From positions 310,001-374,000 of the forward strand of contig NZ_FNCV01000003.1 in the NCBI RefSeq assembly GCF_900100455.1: DNA of 64,000 bases. Reading direction: 5' to 3'. The stretch comes from Roseospirillum parvum. Lineage in GTDB: Bacteria > Pseudomonadota > Alphaproteobacteria > Rhodospirillales > Rhodospirillaceae. The position numbers were made by a program, and so were the translations under genes. The notes beneath the pieces are model-generated. The model saw nothing but the letters and a program-made list of their open reading frames with translations. It ran no database searches and was not told where the DNA came from. Below, piece after piece: positions 10,318-18,875 of the stretch (positions within the stretch are counted from its first letter, which is position 1; each line of letters opens with the position of its first letter).

Positions 10318-10896
10318 TCAGCCGGTGGCGCTGGCGTTGCCGGGTTCGGCGCCGCGGGCCGCCTTGAGCAGCTTGCGGGCGGGATTGCCGCCCTCCACCC
10401 GGGCCGCATCCGCCGAATTGGCGGCCGGATTGGCGGGCGTGGCACCGGCCTGATTGGCCGCCGGAACCTGATTGGCCGCCGACCGGGGGGCATGCGAAGG
10501 TGCCTCGGACGGATCGACCCGCCGGCAATGGCCTTCCATGTGAGCGCCGGGCTCGATGGCCAGGCTCTCGTGGCGGATGTCGCCCTTCATCTGGGCGGTG
10601 CTGGCCAGGAACACGGTCTGGGCGCTGACCAGACCGTGGATGGTGCCGTGCAGCCGCACCGTCTTGGCGGTCACCTCGCCGGTCACCCGGCCTTTCACCC
10701 CGACGACCAGGGTGCCGCAGCGGATGTCGCCTTCCACCTGACCATCGATCTGGATTTCGCCGGCGCATTCCAGGTCGCCGACCACCTTGAGGTCGGTGCC
10801 AAGCAGCGACGGCACCGACTTGCCGGTCGCCGTTTCCGACCGGTTGGCCTCCGGCAGTTGCCTGCCCGCGCTCTTGCTGCCGCCCTTAGAGAACAT
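10318..10896 (-). CDS. Bactofilin-family polymer-forming cytoskeletal protein
   Basis: Bactofilins form non-polar filaments through a right-handed beta-helix and often position peptidoglycan-modifying enzymes. Here the short N-terminal tail (to about residue 30) is followed by the DUF583 core (about 31-135) with the repeating pattern GDLECAGEIQIDGQVEGDI and later VTAKTVRLHGTIHG. An Ala/Asn/Pro-rich tail of about 55 residues ends the 192-residue protein. Its start lies 11 bp inside the end of the M23 peptidase gene, so the two are translated from one message, matching the known bactofilin-M23 partnership. Confidence 0.92.
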   Translation of the reverse strand: MFSKGGSKSAGRQLPEANRSETATGKSVPSLLGTDLKVVGDLECAGEIQIDGQVEGDIRCGTLVVGVKGRVTGEVTAKTVRLHGTIHGLVSAQTVFLASTAQMKGDIRHESLAIEPGAHMEGHCRRVDPSEAPSHAPRSAANQVPAANQAGATPANPAANSADAARVEGGNPARKLLKAARGAEPGNASATG

Positions 10897-12349
10897 GCTT
10901 GCCTGCCCGAATGAATTTCATCGGATTCACCGGCTGGTCGTCCTGGCGCACCTCGTAGTGCAGGTGGGGACCGGTGCTGCGCCCGGAGTTGCCAAGCCGG
11001 CCAACCACGGCGCCGCGCTCCAGCTTCTGGCCCACCTTCACCGCGATGCTCGACATATGGCCGTAGCGGGTCTTCAGACCCATCCCATGATCGACCTCGA
11101 CCAGCCGGCCATAGTTGCCTTTCCACCCGGCGAACGTCACGACGCCCGGCGCCGTGACCTTGATTTTCGCTTTGAGAGGGGCCCCGAAGTCAAGCCCTTC
11201 GTGCATCGCCTTGCGGCCGTTCATCGGATCGGTGCGCAACCCGAAGCCCGAGGTAATGAAGTATTCATCCAGCGGGACGGCCAGGGGCAGCCAACCGGTC
11301 AGTCCGGACAGGCTTTCCCAGCGGTCGATTCGGTCATTCAGGGTGGCAACCGAGTGCTTAAGGCGCTCATCGCGCGCAAGCACCGACTGGGCCGGCACGA
11401 ACGGCCCACCGACCCCGACCCGGGCCCGCGCCTTGTCCAGCAGTTCGTCGAGATCGAGCCCGGTGGCGGCCAGATGTTCCTCGATCTCGGCCACCTGCTC
11501 CTCGGCCAGATCGGCGAAGCGCTCGAACACGGCCAGTTGCACCCGCTCCATCTCGCCCAGGGTTGTTTCCAGCTCGGCGACCCGGTGGGCCAGACTGTCG
11601 CGCTCCGAGTAGGCCAGATCCCGTTGCAGGACCACCTTGCGCAGTTCCAGGTCGATGGTGTCGATGTCCATGGCCCCGGTCTCGGCCACCTGGACCATCT
11701 CCTGTTCCAGGTAGTCCAGTTCCTTGGCCAGCCGGGCCCGCTCGCGCGCCGCCGCCTCGCCGCGGGCGGCCACGTCGCCGACCTCGTCGCGCAGTTCGGC
11801 CACCGGATCGGGCGACGCCTCGTCGCCGCCGCGCTCGGCGGCCACTTTCACCTCGGTCTTCAGGCGTTCCAGCTTGCCGTGCAGGCGGGCCCGCGCGTCC
11901 TCGATCCGCTGGCGCGCCTCCTCGCTTTGCTCGAGTTCCGAGAGAAGGCTCTCAAGCCTATGATCCAGTTCGGCTTTCTCTTCCATCAGGGCGATGGTGA
12001 CGCCGTGATTCTGCTCCAGGTCGCGGGCCACCGTGGCGACCCGGTCGCGGTACGCCGTGACCTGGGTGAGCAGCGCCCGGTAGGCATTCTCGGCCTCGCG
12101 GACCTGATGTTCCTTGGCCGCCAGGATGATCCCGTTGGCCCCCAGCATGGCGGTGGTGAACAGCCCCCAGGCGACCAGCAGCACCACCCCGATGGCCAGC
12201 GTCATCTGCAGACGGCTGCCCAGGGTCACTTCGCGCAGGTGGTGGCCGTCCGAACCGCCGCGAATGACGATCTGGCGTTTGGCGAACACCCGCTGAATGG
12301 CGCGTTGAAAAGGTGAAAGTTCTCGGGTCAGCGGATCGAAAGCGCTCAT
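10886..12349 (-). CDS. M23 (LytM-type) peptidoglycan metallopeptidase with coiled coil
   Basis: Membrane-anchored zinc endopeptidase predicted to cut peptidoglycan cross-links. ATG at 12349, after an AGGGG ribosome-binding site, gives 487 residues. Order: cytoplasmic basic stretch, one membrane helix (about residues 57-80), a long Glu/Arg-rich coiled coil (about 85-300), and a C-terminal LytM domain. Zinc ligands are seen in HEGLDFGAP (H and D) and in the HLHYE motif, with YGHMS between them. The coiled coil and overlap with the bactofilin gene suggest it is localised by the bactofilin filament. Upstream in-frame sequence to 12616 is not considered coding. Confidence 0.93.
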   Translation of the reverse strand: MSAFDPLTRELSPFQRAIQRVFAKRQIVIRGGSDGHHLREVTLGSRLQMTLAIGVVLLVAWGLFTTAMLGANGIILAAKEHQVREAENAYRALLTQVTAYRDRVATVARDLEQNHGVTIALMEEKAELDHRLESLLSELEQSEEARQRIEDARARLHGKLERLKTEVKVAAERGGDEASPDPVAELRDEVGDVAARGEAAARERARLAKELDYLEQEMVQVAETGAMDIDTIDLELRKVVLQRDLAYSERDSLAHRVAELETTLGEMERVQLAVFERFADLAEEQVAEIEEHLAATGLDLDELLDKARARVGVGGPFVPAQSVLARDERLKHSVATLNDRIDRWESLSGLTGWLPLAVPLDEYFITSGFGLRTDPMNGRKAMHEGLDFGAPLKAKIKVTAPGVVTFAGWKGNYGRLVEVDHGMGLKTRYGHMSSIAVKVGQKLERGAVVGRLGNSGRSTGPHLHYEVRQDDQPVNPMKFIRAGKHVL

Positions 12350-12718
12350 ACCCCTGTCCGTCCCCCAAGTTTTCGAACAACCGTTTTCGAGCAATCGCCT
12401 CGGATCGGGCTTTCCTCGCCCCCCGTTAACCCGCTCTGCCAATGGTCCACGCCGGCCCGGCCAGAATCCTGGCCGACCGCCGACTGCGGCCCAGGGCCCG
12501 ACGGCTGCTTCCCGACGCCGTCGATGGACTCCTGACGGATGGCAGTTCACGGACGGGCGGGACTGTACCCGCCCGGTGCTGGACCTGGCAAACGGAAAGT
12601 ACGTAACCGAGCCCACAGGAAGGTGTCAAAAAACGTCTCAGGTATTTGATATTGCTCAGACCATCTCCCATGATGCAGCACCCCGCGCGCGCCAGCCGCC
12701 CCCACCTTGGAGTCGCCC
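12350..12718. other. Divergent intergenic region between M23 peptidase and pgpA
   Basis: This 369-bp stretch holds no credible gene. It contains a perfect minus-strand -35 box TTGACA (complement of 12624-12629) with only a weak -10 (TACGTA, 12600-12605) facing the M23 gene. A GC hairpin, cgggcggg at 12554-12561 pairing with cccgcccg at 12568-12575 around a 6-base loop, would fall in that leader. A better promoter faces pgpA and is listed separately. Confidence 0.5.
12646..12674 (+). promoter_or_regulatory. Candidate promoter for pgpA-pncC
   Basis: -35 TTGATA (12646-12651) and -10 CATGAT (12669-12674) with a 17-bp spacer; leader of about 38 nt to the pgpA ATG. Confidence 0.5.
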
Positions 12719-13192
12719 ATGCCTGCCCCCGCCAAGCCTTCCGCCGCCGCCCACCTGCTGGCCATCTGGTTCGGCTGCGGCCTGTCGCCCAAGGCGCCGG
12801 GCACGGTCGGCTCGCTGGCCGCCCTGCCCCTGGCCGCCCTGCTGGCGTGGCTGGGCGGCCCCTGGCTGCTGGCCGGGGCGACCCTGGTGGTGGCCGGAGT
12901 CGGCTGGTGGGCCAGCGCCGAGGAGGCCCGGAGCAGCGGCGACGCCGACCCGAGTCGGGTGGTCATCGACGAGGTCGCGGGACAGTGGCTGACCCTGATC
13001 GCCCTGCCCCTCGACCCGCTGGCCTACCTGATCGGCTTCGCCGCCTTCCGGCTGTTCGACATCACCAAGCCCTGGCCGGTGGGCTGGGCCGACCGGCGCC
13101 TGAAGGGTGGTCTTGGAATCATGGTGGACGACCTTCTGGCCGGCTGCTATGCGGCGGCCCTGAGCGGCCTTGTCCTGTGGGCCCTGAGCTGA
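12719..13192 (+). CDS. pgpA: Phosphatidylglycerophosphatase A
   Basis: Inner-membrane enzyme that dephosphorylates phosphatidylglycerophosphate to phosphatidylglycerol. ATG at 12719 follows TTGGAG with a 6-nt gap and gives 157 residues, the family length. Characteristic segments are APGTVGSLAALPLA near the start, the acidic VVIDEVAGQW motif in the middle and LGIMVDDLLAG near the end, with four hydrophobic helices. pncC begins 38 bp downstream on the same strand; the pgpA-cinA pairing is common in proteobacteria. Confidence 0.95.
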   Translation: MPAPAKPSAAAHLLAIWFGCGLSPKAPGTVGSLAALPLAALLAWLGGPWLLAGATLVVAGVGWWASAEEARSSGDADPSRVVIDEVAGQWLTLIALPLDPLAYLIGFAAFRLFDITKPWPVGWADRRLKGGLGIMVDDLLAGCYAAALSGLVLWALS

Positions 13193-13230
13193 CCCCCACC
13201 CCCATCGACACCGCCATTTGGAGGCCACCA

Positions 13231-13821
13231 ATGAGCATCCTGCCCGCCGATCTGGTTCACGCCGCCGAGCAGACCATCGCCCTGCTGGTCGAGCGCGACC
13301 TGACGGTGACGGTGGCCGAATCGTGCACCGGCGGGCTGATCGCCGCCTGCCTGACCGCCGTTCCGGGGGCCTCGGCGGTGTTCGAACGCGGCTTCGTCAC
13401 CTACGCCAACGCCGCCAAGGAGACCATGCTCGGGGTGCCGGCCGAGTTGATCGCCGAGCACGGCGCGGTCAGCGAGGTGGTGGCCTGCGCCATGGCCCAT
13501 GGGGCGCTGGTCAACGCGCCGGCCGGGGTGGCCCTGGCGGTGACCGGCATCGCCGGTCCGGGCGGGGGCAGCGCGGAGAAGCCGGTGGGACTGGTCCATG
13601 TGGCGGTGGCCCGCCGGCTGGGCGAGGACCCGGCGGCCGAGGACCCGGACGTGGAGATCCTCCACAAGCGCTTCCAGTTCCTGGGCGACCGCGACCACGT
13701 GCGCCGGGCCACGGTCAGCGCGGCGCTCGATCTGCTGGCGGCGATGCTGGAGGAGGCGGTCGAGGACGACCCCGACCAGACGGCGGCTCAGCCGGCCGAG
13801 GACAGCCCGGAGGGGCCGTAA
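13231..13821 (+). CDS. pncC: CinA C-terminal-type nicotinamide-nucleotide amidohydrolase PncC
   Basis: Hydrolyses the amide of nicotinamide mononucleotide to nicotinate mononucleotide in pyridine nucleotide recycling. ATG at 13231 follows TTGGAGG. The 196-residue protein carries the family motifs AESCTGGLIAACL (about 30-42), FERGFVTYANAAKETMLGV and AVTGIAGPGGGSAEKPVG. It lacks the N-terminal MoCF-like domain of full CinA, as is usual for stand-alone PncC. An acidic tail of about 25 residues ends it. Its last 34 bp overlap the 3' end of the convergent ratA gene. Confidence 0.93.
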   Translation: MSILPADLVHAAEQTIALLVERDLTVTVAESCTGGLIAACLTAVPGASAVFERGFVTYANAAKETMLGVPAELIAEHGAVSEVVACAMAHGALVNAPAGVALAVTGIAGPGGGSAEKPVGLVHVAVARRLGEDPAAEDPDVEILHKRFQFLGDRDHVRRATVSAALDLLAAMLEEAVEDDPDQTAAQPAEDSPEGP

Positions 13822-14243
13822 AGCTGCCGGGCCCGCTGCTCGAAGGCGGCGACCATGCGCTGCACCGCCTCGTTGAACAGGGTGCCCATCAGCTTCTGAA
13901 GCATTTTCGAGCGGAACTCGAAATCGACATAGAAGTCGATGCAGGTGCCGTTCTCCTGCTCGATGAACACCCAGTGGTTGTTCAGGTAGCGGAACGGCCC
14001 TTCCTTGTAGGTGACATTCACCTTGTCGGTACCGATCAGCTCGACGCGCGAGGTGAAGCGCTCGCGGATCATCTTGAAGCCGACCACCAGATCGGCCTCG
14101 AACACCGTGTCGCTCAGGCGGCGCTTGATGCGCGACCCCAGGCACCAAGGCAGGAAGTCGGGATAGCGTTCGACATCGGCGACGAGGTCGAACAACTGCT
14201 TCTGGGTGTACGGAACGATCCGCTTTTCGGCGTGCGTGGGCAT
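13788..14243 (-). CDS. RatA/Coq10-family START-like protein
   Basis: Member of the polyketide cyclase/START-like family that includes mitochondrial Coq10 (ubiquinone binding) and Escherichia coli RatA. ATG at 14243 gives 151 residues starting MPTHAEKRIVPYTQ, with the diagnostic YPDFLPWCLGSRI and a C-terminal helix containing LFNEAVQRMVAAFEQRA. In alphaproteobacteria this gene is typically found next to lipA, as here, which favours a role in respiratory quinone function rather than toxin action. It is the last gene of the pdh-lpdA-lipA unit and overlaps pncC by 34 bp tail to tail. Confidence 0.9.
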   Translation of the reverse strand: MPTHAEKRIVPYTQKQLFDLVADVERYPDFLPWCLGSRIKRRLSDTVFEADLVVGFKMIRERFTSRVELIGTDKVNVTYKEGPFRYLNNHWVFIEQENGTCIDFYVDFEFRSKMLQKLMGTLFNEAVQRMVAAFEQRARQLYGPSGLSSAG

Positions 14244-14301
14244 GACGGCGCGGAAACTAGTGGATTTTTCGGCGAAGGCAAATCCTTTCGCCGTTTCTGG
14301 C

Positions 14302-15282
14302 TTATTCTTTTTCACCCCGCTGGCCGGACAGGGCCCGCTGGCGGGCTGCCTGAAGCTCCGCGAAGTCGGCGTCGGCATGGTACGAGGAGCGGGTCAACGG
14401 GCTGGCCGAGACCATCAGGAAGCCGCGCCCCCGGCCCCGTGCCGCCAGATCGTCGAAGGACTCCGGGGTCCAGAAATCGATCACCGGGGCGTGCTTGGGG
14501 GTCGGTTGCAGGTACTGGCCGACGGTCAGGAAGTCGACCCCGGCCGAGATCATGTCGTCCATCACCTGGCTCACCTCGTCGACGCTTTCGCCCAGACCGA
14601 CCATCAGGCCCGACTTGGTGAACATCGCCGGGTCCAGTTCCTTGACCCGGGCCAGCAGGCTGAGGCTGTGGAAGTAGCGCGCCCCAGGGCGGATGGACGG
14701 GTAAAGCCGGGGCACCGTCTCCAGGTTGTGGTTGAAGACGTCCGGCCGCGCCGCCACCACCGTTTCCAGGGCGCCTTGCTTGCCCCGGAAATCGGGCGTC
14801 AGCACCTCGATGGTGGTTTCCGGCGAGGCCTGGCGCACGGCGGCGATGGTGGCGGCGAAGTGGGCCGCCCCGCCGTCCGCCAGATCGTCGCGGTCGACCG
14901 AGGTGATCACCGCGTGCCTGAGGGCCAACTCACGCACCGAGGCGGCGACCCGCCCGGGCTCGTCGGCATCCAGGCCCGAGGGCTTGCCGGTGCGCACGTT
15001 GCAGAAGGCACAGGCCCGGGTGCAGGTGTCGCCGAGAATCATGAAGGTGGCGTGGCGGCGGGCCCAGCACTCGCCGATGTTGGGGCAGGCCGCTTCCTCG
15101 CACACCGTGTGCAGGCCGGCGTCGTGGACCAGCCGGCGCACCTCGCCATAGCCCTTGGAGGTCGGCGCCTTGACCCGGATCCACCCCGGTTTGCGCGGCG
15201 ACGGATTGTCCGGCCGACGGGCCTTCTCGGGATGGCGGGGGCGGACCGACGGCGCGGCGTCGGCCGGGGACTGAACGGTCAT
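14302..15282 (-). CDS. lipA: Lipoyl synthase
   Basis: Radical-SAM enzyme that inserts two sulfurs into protein-bound octanoyl groups to make lipoyl cofactor. ATG at 15282 gives 326 residues. Both iron-sulfur sites are visible: the auxiliary cluster cysteines C61, C66 and C72 ([12 protein letters not shown]) and the radical-SAM cysteines C87, C91 and C94 (CTRACAFC). The family C-terminal RSSYHAD motif is present. It lies 34 bp after lpdA in the pyruvate dehydrogenase operon, where it supplies lipoate for the lipoyl domains of PdhB and PdhC. Confidence 0.97.
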   Translation of the reverse strand: MTVQSPADAAPSVRPRHPEKARRPDNPSPRKPGWIRVKAPTSKGYGEVRRLVHDAGLHTVCEEAACPNIGECWARRHATFMILGDTCTRACAFCNVRTGKPSGLDADEPGRVAASVRELALRHAVITSVDRDDLADGGAAHFAATIAAVRQASPETTIEVLTPDFRGKQGALETVVAARPDVFNHNLETVPRLYPSIRPGARYFHSLSLLARVKELDPAMFTKSGLMVGLGESVDEVSQVMDDMISAGVDFLTVGQYLQPTPKHAPVIDFWTPESFDDLAARGRGRGFLMVSASPLTRSSYHADADFAELQAARQRALSGQRGEKE

Positions 15283-15316
15283 CGGCAACGGCTTTCGATA
15301 AAACGGAGCGGGTGAC

Positions 15317-16729
15317 TCAGAAATGTAGGGCCCGCCCCTCGGCGTCAAGGACGCTTTCGTGCATCATTTCCGACAGGGTGGGATGGGGAAAGACGGTGTG
15401 GATCAGCTCGGCCTCGGTGGTTTCCAGGCCCATGGCGATGGCATAGCCCTGGATCAGCTCGGTCACCTCGGCGCCGATCATGTGGGCCCCCAGCAGCTCG
15501 CCGGTGTCGGCGTCGAAGATGGTCTTGATCAGCCCCTCGGCCTCGCCCAGGGCCACCGCCTTGCCGTTGCCGATGAAGGGGAAACGCCCGACCTTCACGG
15601 CATGCCCCTGGGCCTTGGCCTTGTCCTCGCTCAGGCCGACGCTGGCCACCTGCGGATGGGCGTAGGTGCAGCCCGGAATGCGCAAGGGGTCGAGCGGTTC
15701 CAGCCCCTTGACCCCGGCGATGTGCTCGGCCGCCAGCACCCCCTCGTGCGAGGCCTTGTGGGCCAGCCAGGGGGGCGCCGTCAGGTCGCCGATGGCGTAG
15801 ACGCCGGGCTCGCCGGTCACCCCGAAGGGTCCGGTCACCACGTGCCCCCGGTCCAGCTTCACCTTGCTCCCCTCCAGGCCCAGGTTGGCGCTGTTGGGGC
15901 TGATGCCGACGGCCAGCAGGACGCGCTCGGCCGTCACCTGGTGCTGCTTGCCGTCGCGGGCCAGGGTGGCGACCACGCCGCCGTCGCGCACCTCCAGCTT
16001 CTCGACCGTGGTCCCGGTGTGCAGGGTCATCCCGTCGCGCTTCAGCGACTTGGCCATCAGGGCCGAGATTTCGGCGTCCTCCTGGGGCAGGATGCGGTCG
16101 AGCACCTCGACCACCGTGGTCTGGCTGCCCAGGGTGTGGAAGAAGCTGGCGAACTCGATGCCGATGGCGCCGGAGCCGACGACCAGCAGGCTCTTGGGCA
16201 GGGTTTCGGCCTTCAGGGCGTGGCGATAGGTCCAGATGTGCTCGCCGTCCGCCTCCAGGCCGGGGAAGGTGCGGGCCCGCGCCCCGGTGGCCAGGATGAT
16301 GTGCTCGGCGGCGAGGGACTCGGTGCCCTTCTCGCCGCGCACCGCCAGCCGCCCCGGGCCGTCAAGCTGGGCCCGGCCGCGGATCACCGTCACCCCGTTC
16401 TTTTTCAGCAGGTGCCCCACCCCGCCCGACAACTGCCCGGCCACCTGCCGCGAGCGGGCGACGATGGCCTTGAGGTCGGCGCCCACCTCGCCGGTTTTCA
16501 GGCCAAAGCTGTCGGCCTGCTTCAGGGTGCGGTAGATGTCGGCCGAGCGCAGCAGCGCCTTGGTCGGGATGCAACCCCAGTTGAGGCAGATCCCGCCCAG
16601 TTCGGCCGCCTCGACAATGGCCGTCCTGAGGCCCAGCTGGGCGGCCCGGATGGCCGCCACGTAGCCGCCGGGACCAGACCCGACCACCGCCACCTGGAAC
16701 GCCGGCTCGGCCTTCCGCTGTTCGGCCAT
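15317..16729 (-). CDS. lpdA: Dihydrolipoyl dehydrogenase (E3)
   Basis: FAD enzyme that reoxidises dihydrolipoyl groups of the pyruvate dehydrogenase complex and passes electrons to NAD. The 470-residue protein has the FAD-binding [10 protein letters not shown], the redox disulfide C48/C53 in [15 protein letters not shown], an NAD-binding [10 protein letters not shown], and the C-terminal catalytic pair H449 and E454 in HPTLSE. It lies between an unknown secreted protein gene and lipA, all on one strand with short gaps. Confidence 0.97.
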   Translation of the reverse strand: MAEQRKAEPAFQVAVVGSGPGGYVAAIRAAQLGLRTAIVEAAELGGICLNWGCIPTKALLRSADIYRTLKQADSFGLKTGEVGADLKAIVARSRQVAGQLSGGVGHLLKKNGVTVIRGRAQLDGPGRLAVRGEKGTESLAAEHIILATGARARTFPGLEADGEHIWTYRHALKAETLPKSLLVVGSGAIGIEFASFFHTLGSQTTVVEVLDRILPQEDAEISALMAKSLKRDGMTLHTGTTVEKLEVRDGGVVATLARDGKQHQVTAERVLLAVGISPNSANLGLEGSKVKLDRGHVVTGPFGVTGEPGVYAIGDLTAPPWLAHKASHEGVLAAEHIAGVKGLEPLDPLRIPGCTYAHPQVASVGLSEDKAKAQGHAVKVGRFPFIGNGKAVALGEAEGLIKTIFDADTGELLGAHMIGAEVTELIQGYAIAMGLETTEAELIHTVFPHPTLSEMMHESVLDAEGRALHF

Positions 16730-16760
16730 CGGCGGGGGCTCCTTTCGCGTTGCTGGAGTT

Positions 16761-17477
16761 TCAGCGCTCGGCCAGCGGCTGCCAGGCCGTGTCGGGCACC
16801 TTGCGGCCCAGCGCGCCCTCCAGGGTTTCGATGACGAACGCCGTACGGGCGGTGTCCTCGGCGGCGCGCAGGCGCTCGTAGCTGAAGCGGGCCATGTCGA
16901 GCACCGGCAGCAGGTTGAGGCGCCAGATGTTGTCCACCCGCTCGAAGATCAGCGACACCGACGACGGCTTGCCATCGGCCTTCATCATCAGGGCCTCGGC
17001 GGTCCAGCCCAGGCCCCGGGTCGGGCCGAGCTGGATGGTCTCCACCCCCTGGCGGCCGAACAGCCCGGCGCCCAGCGCCAGGGCAGCCAACTGGCGACCG
17101 TGGGCCGCTTTCAGGGTCTCGGCGTCATGGGTCAGGCGCAGGCGCAGGACCAGGATCTGATCGGCGATGGCCAGACTCTTGACCTCCTCGGCCGAGGCAT
17201 ACAGGGCGGCGTTGCGGATGCTGGCCAGCACCGGCCAGGAACTGGGCGAAACCAGGGCCGCCGCCGAATCATAGTCCTCGTCCTGCAGGGCGATGCGGAA
17301 GGCGTCGAACGACGTCTTCAGCGCCGCGTCCTCGGCCTCGGACAGCGGACCGGGCTTTACCTGACGCATCTCGGGCGCCTGATCGGCGGGTGGCTCCTCG
17401 GCCCCGGCGGGCAGCGCCGGCGCGGTGGCGAGCAGGGCGAACAGACCAAGGATCGGCAACAGGAGGCGAGCGGACAC
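16761..17477 (-). CDS. Secreted protein of unknown function inside the pyruvate dehydrogenase operon
   Basis: I do not recognise this 238-residue protein. It begins with a clear signal peptide (MSARLLLPILGLFALLATAP, with a likely cut after AGA), then a Pro/Glu-rich linker and an alpha-rich body with a region near residue 150-190 (LIFERVDNIWRLNLLPVLD) that resembles the beta-strand/helix pattern of NTF2-like or DUF4878-like folds; that resemblance is a guess. No cysteines follow the signal region, so it is not a lipoprotein. It sits 40 bp after pdhC and 32 bp before lpdA. Confidence 0.75.
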   Translation of the reverse strand: MSARLLLPILGLFALLATAPALPAGAEEPPADQAPEMRQVKPGPLSEAEDAALKTSFDAFRIALQDEDYDSAAALVSPSSWPVLASIRNAALYASAEEVKSLAIADQILVLRLRLTHDAETLKAAHGRQLAALALGAGLFGRQGVETIQLGPTRGLGWTAEALMMKADGKPSSVSLIFERVDNIWRLNLLPVLDMARFSYERLRAAEDTARTAFVIETLEGALGRKVPDTAWQPLAER

Positions 17478-17516
17478 GGTTGAAATTCCTTGTTCAGGGA
17501 GTGACGACGCCGGAGT

Positions 17517-18827
17517 CTACAGCATCAGGGTGATCGGGTCCTCGATCAAACCCTTGAGGCGGGCCATGAAGGCCGCCGCCACGGCGCCGTCGATGCAGCG
17601 GTGATCGACCGCAAGGTTGAGGCTGAGCACGGTGCCCACGGCCAACTCGTCGCCGCGCACCACGGGCCGGCGCTCCCCCGCCCCGACCGACAGGATACCC
17701 CCCTGCGGCGGGTTGAGGATGGAGGTGAAGCTCTTCACCCCGAACATGCCCATGTTGGAGATGGTGAAGGTGCCGCCGCTGTATTCCTCCGGGGTCAGCT
17801 TGCCGGCGCGCGCCTTCTCGGCCAGCCGGCGCGCCTCGGCATGCAGGGTGGACAGGCTCTTGGCCGGCACGTCGCGGATCACCGGGGTGATCAGGCCGTC
17901 GTCCAGGGCCACCGCCAGCGCGATGTCGACCCGCGAGAAGTGCAGGATCGCCGCCTCGGTGAAGGCGACGTTGCAGCGCGGCTCGGCGACAAGGGCGGCG
18001 CCGGTGGCCTTGACGATCAGATCGTTGACCGAGATCCGGTCGGCCTTGTCGGCGATGCGGCCGTTGAGGTCGGCCCTGAGGCGCAGCAGCGGATCGAGGT
18101 CCACATCAATGGCGACGCTGAAATGCGGCACGTCCCGCGCCGAGGCGGTGAGCCGCCGGGCGATGGTGCGGCGCATGGAGGAATGGGGTTTGGCCTCGTG
18201 GGGCGGCAGGCCGAACAGCAGAGGATCGTCGGCTTGCGGCGTCTCGGGCGCCTCGGCCTGTGTCTTGCCGGCCGCCGGTTGGGGAGCCGTCCCGCCGGCC
18301 TCGACCGCCGCCTCGATATCGGCCTTGAGGATGCGCCCGCGCGGCCCGCGCCCGGACAGGGCGGCCAGATCGATGCCATGGCGCGCCGCCAGCCGGCGGG
18401 CCAGCGGCGAGGCGAAGACGCGCGACCGGTCGGCCGGCGGGGTGGCCGGACCAGGGGCGGGCCGCGGCGCCTTGGAGGCACCTTTCGGGGCATCGTCCTT
18501 GGCGGCGGGAGTCTCGGCCTGGGGGGACGGCGGCGGCTGCGGGCCCGCCTGTGCCGGCTCCGCGTCCAGCGCCGCCGCATCCTCACCCTCGGCCAGCAGG
18601 CGGGCGATGGGGGTGTTGACCGCCACTCCCTCGGTGCCCTCGGGCACCAGGATGCGGCCCAGGGTCCCCTCCTCCACCGCTTCCATTTCCATGGTCGCCT
18701 TGTCGGTCTCGATCTCGGCCAGAAGATCGCCCGCCGCCACCGGGTCGCCTTCGGCTTTCAGCCAGCGGGCCAGCTTGCCTTCGGTCATGGTCGGCGACAG
18801 GGCCGGCATGAGGACATCGATGGGCAT
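17517..18827 (-). CDS. pdhC: Pyruvate dehydrogenase E2, dihydrolipoyl acetyltransferase
   Basis: Core acyltransferase of the complex: transfers acetyl from lipoyl groups to CoA. ATG at 18827 gives 436 residues; a GTG at 18839 is possible but less like the family. Order: lipoyl domain (1-80) with lipoylated K43 in ETDKATME, Ala/Pro-rich linker, peripheral-subunit-binding domain (about 135-170, [16 protein letters not shown]), second linker, and the catalytic domain (about 210-436) with the DHRCIDG motif (H409, D413). The residue after HR is Cys where Val is usual. The gene lies 48 bp after pdhB. Confidence 0.95.
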   Translation of the reverse strand: MPIDVLMPALSPTMTEGKLARWLKAEGDPVAAGDLLAEIETDKATMEMEAVEEGTLGRILVPEGTEGVAVNTPIARLLAEGEDAAALDAEPAQAGPQPPPSPQAETPAAKDDAPKGASKAPRPAPGPATPPADRSRVFASPLARRLAARHGIDLAALSGRGPRGRILKADIEAAVEAGGTAPQPAAGKTQAEAPETPQADDPLLFGLPPHEAKPHSSMRRTIARRLTASARDVPHFSVAIDVDLDPLLRLRADLNGRIADKADRISVNDLIVKATGAALVAEPRCNVAFTEAAILHFSRVDIALAVALDDGLITPVIRDVPAKSLSTLHAEARRLAEKARAGKLTPEEYSGGTFTISNMGMFGVKSFTSILNPPQGGILSVGAGERRPVVRGDELAVGTVLSLNLAVDHRCIDGAVAAAFMARLKGLIEDPITLML

Positions 18828-18875
18828 CGGGCTTGGCACTCCCCCCTGGGGTTGGATCGGGTGGTGAACGGGACG

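Noticed and set aside
12350-12616. N-terminal extension of the M23 peptidase
   Set aside because: The extension is Arg/Gly-rich with no family match and a good ribosome-binding site precedes ATG 12349.
13788-14243. Toxin of a toxin-antitoxin pair (RatA)
   Set aside because: No antitoxin partner (ratB) is adjacent; the lipA neighbourhood fits a Coq10-like role better.
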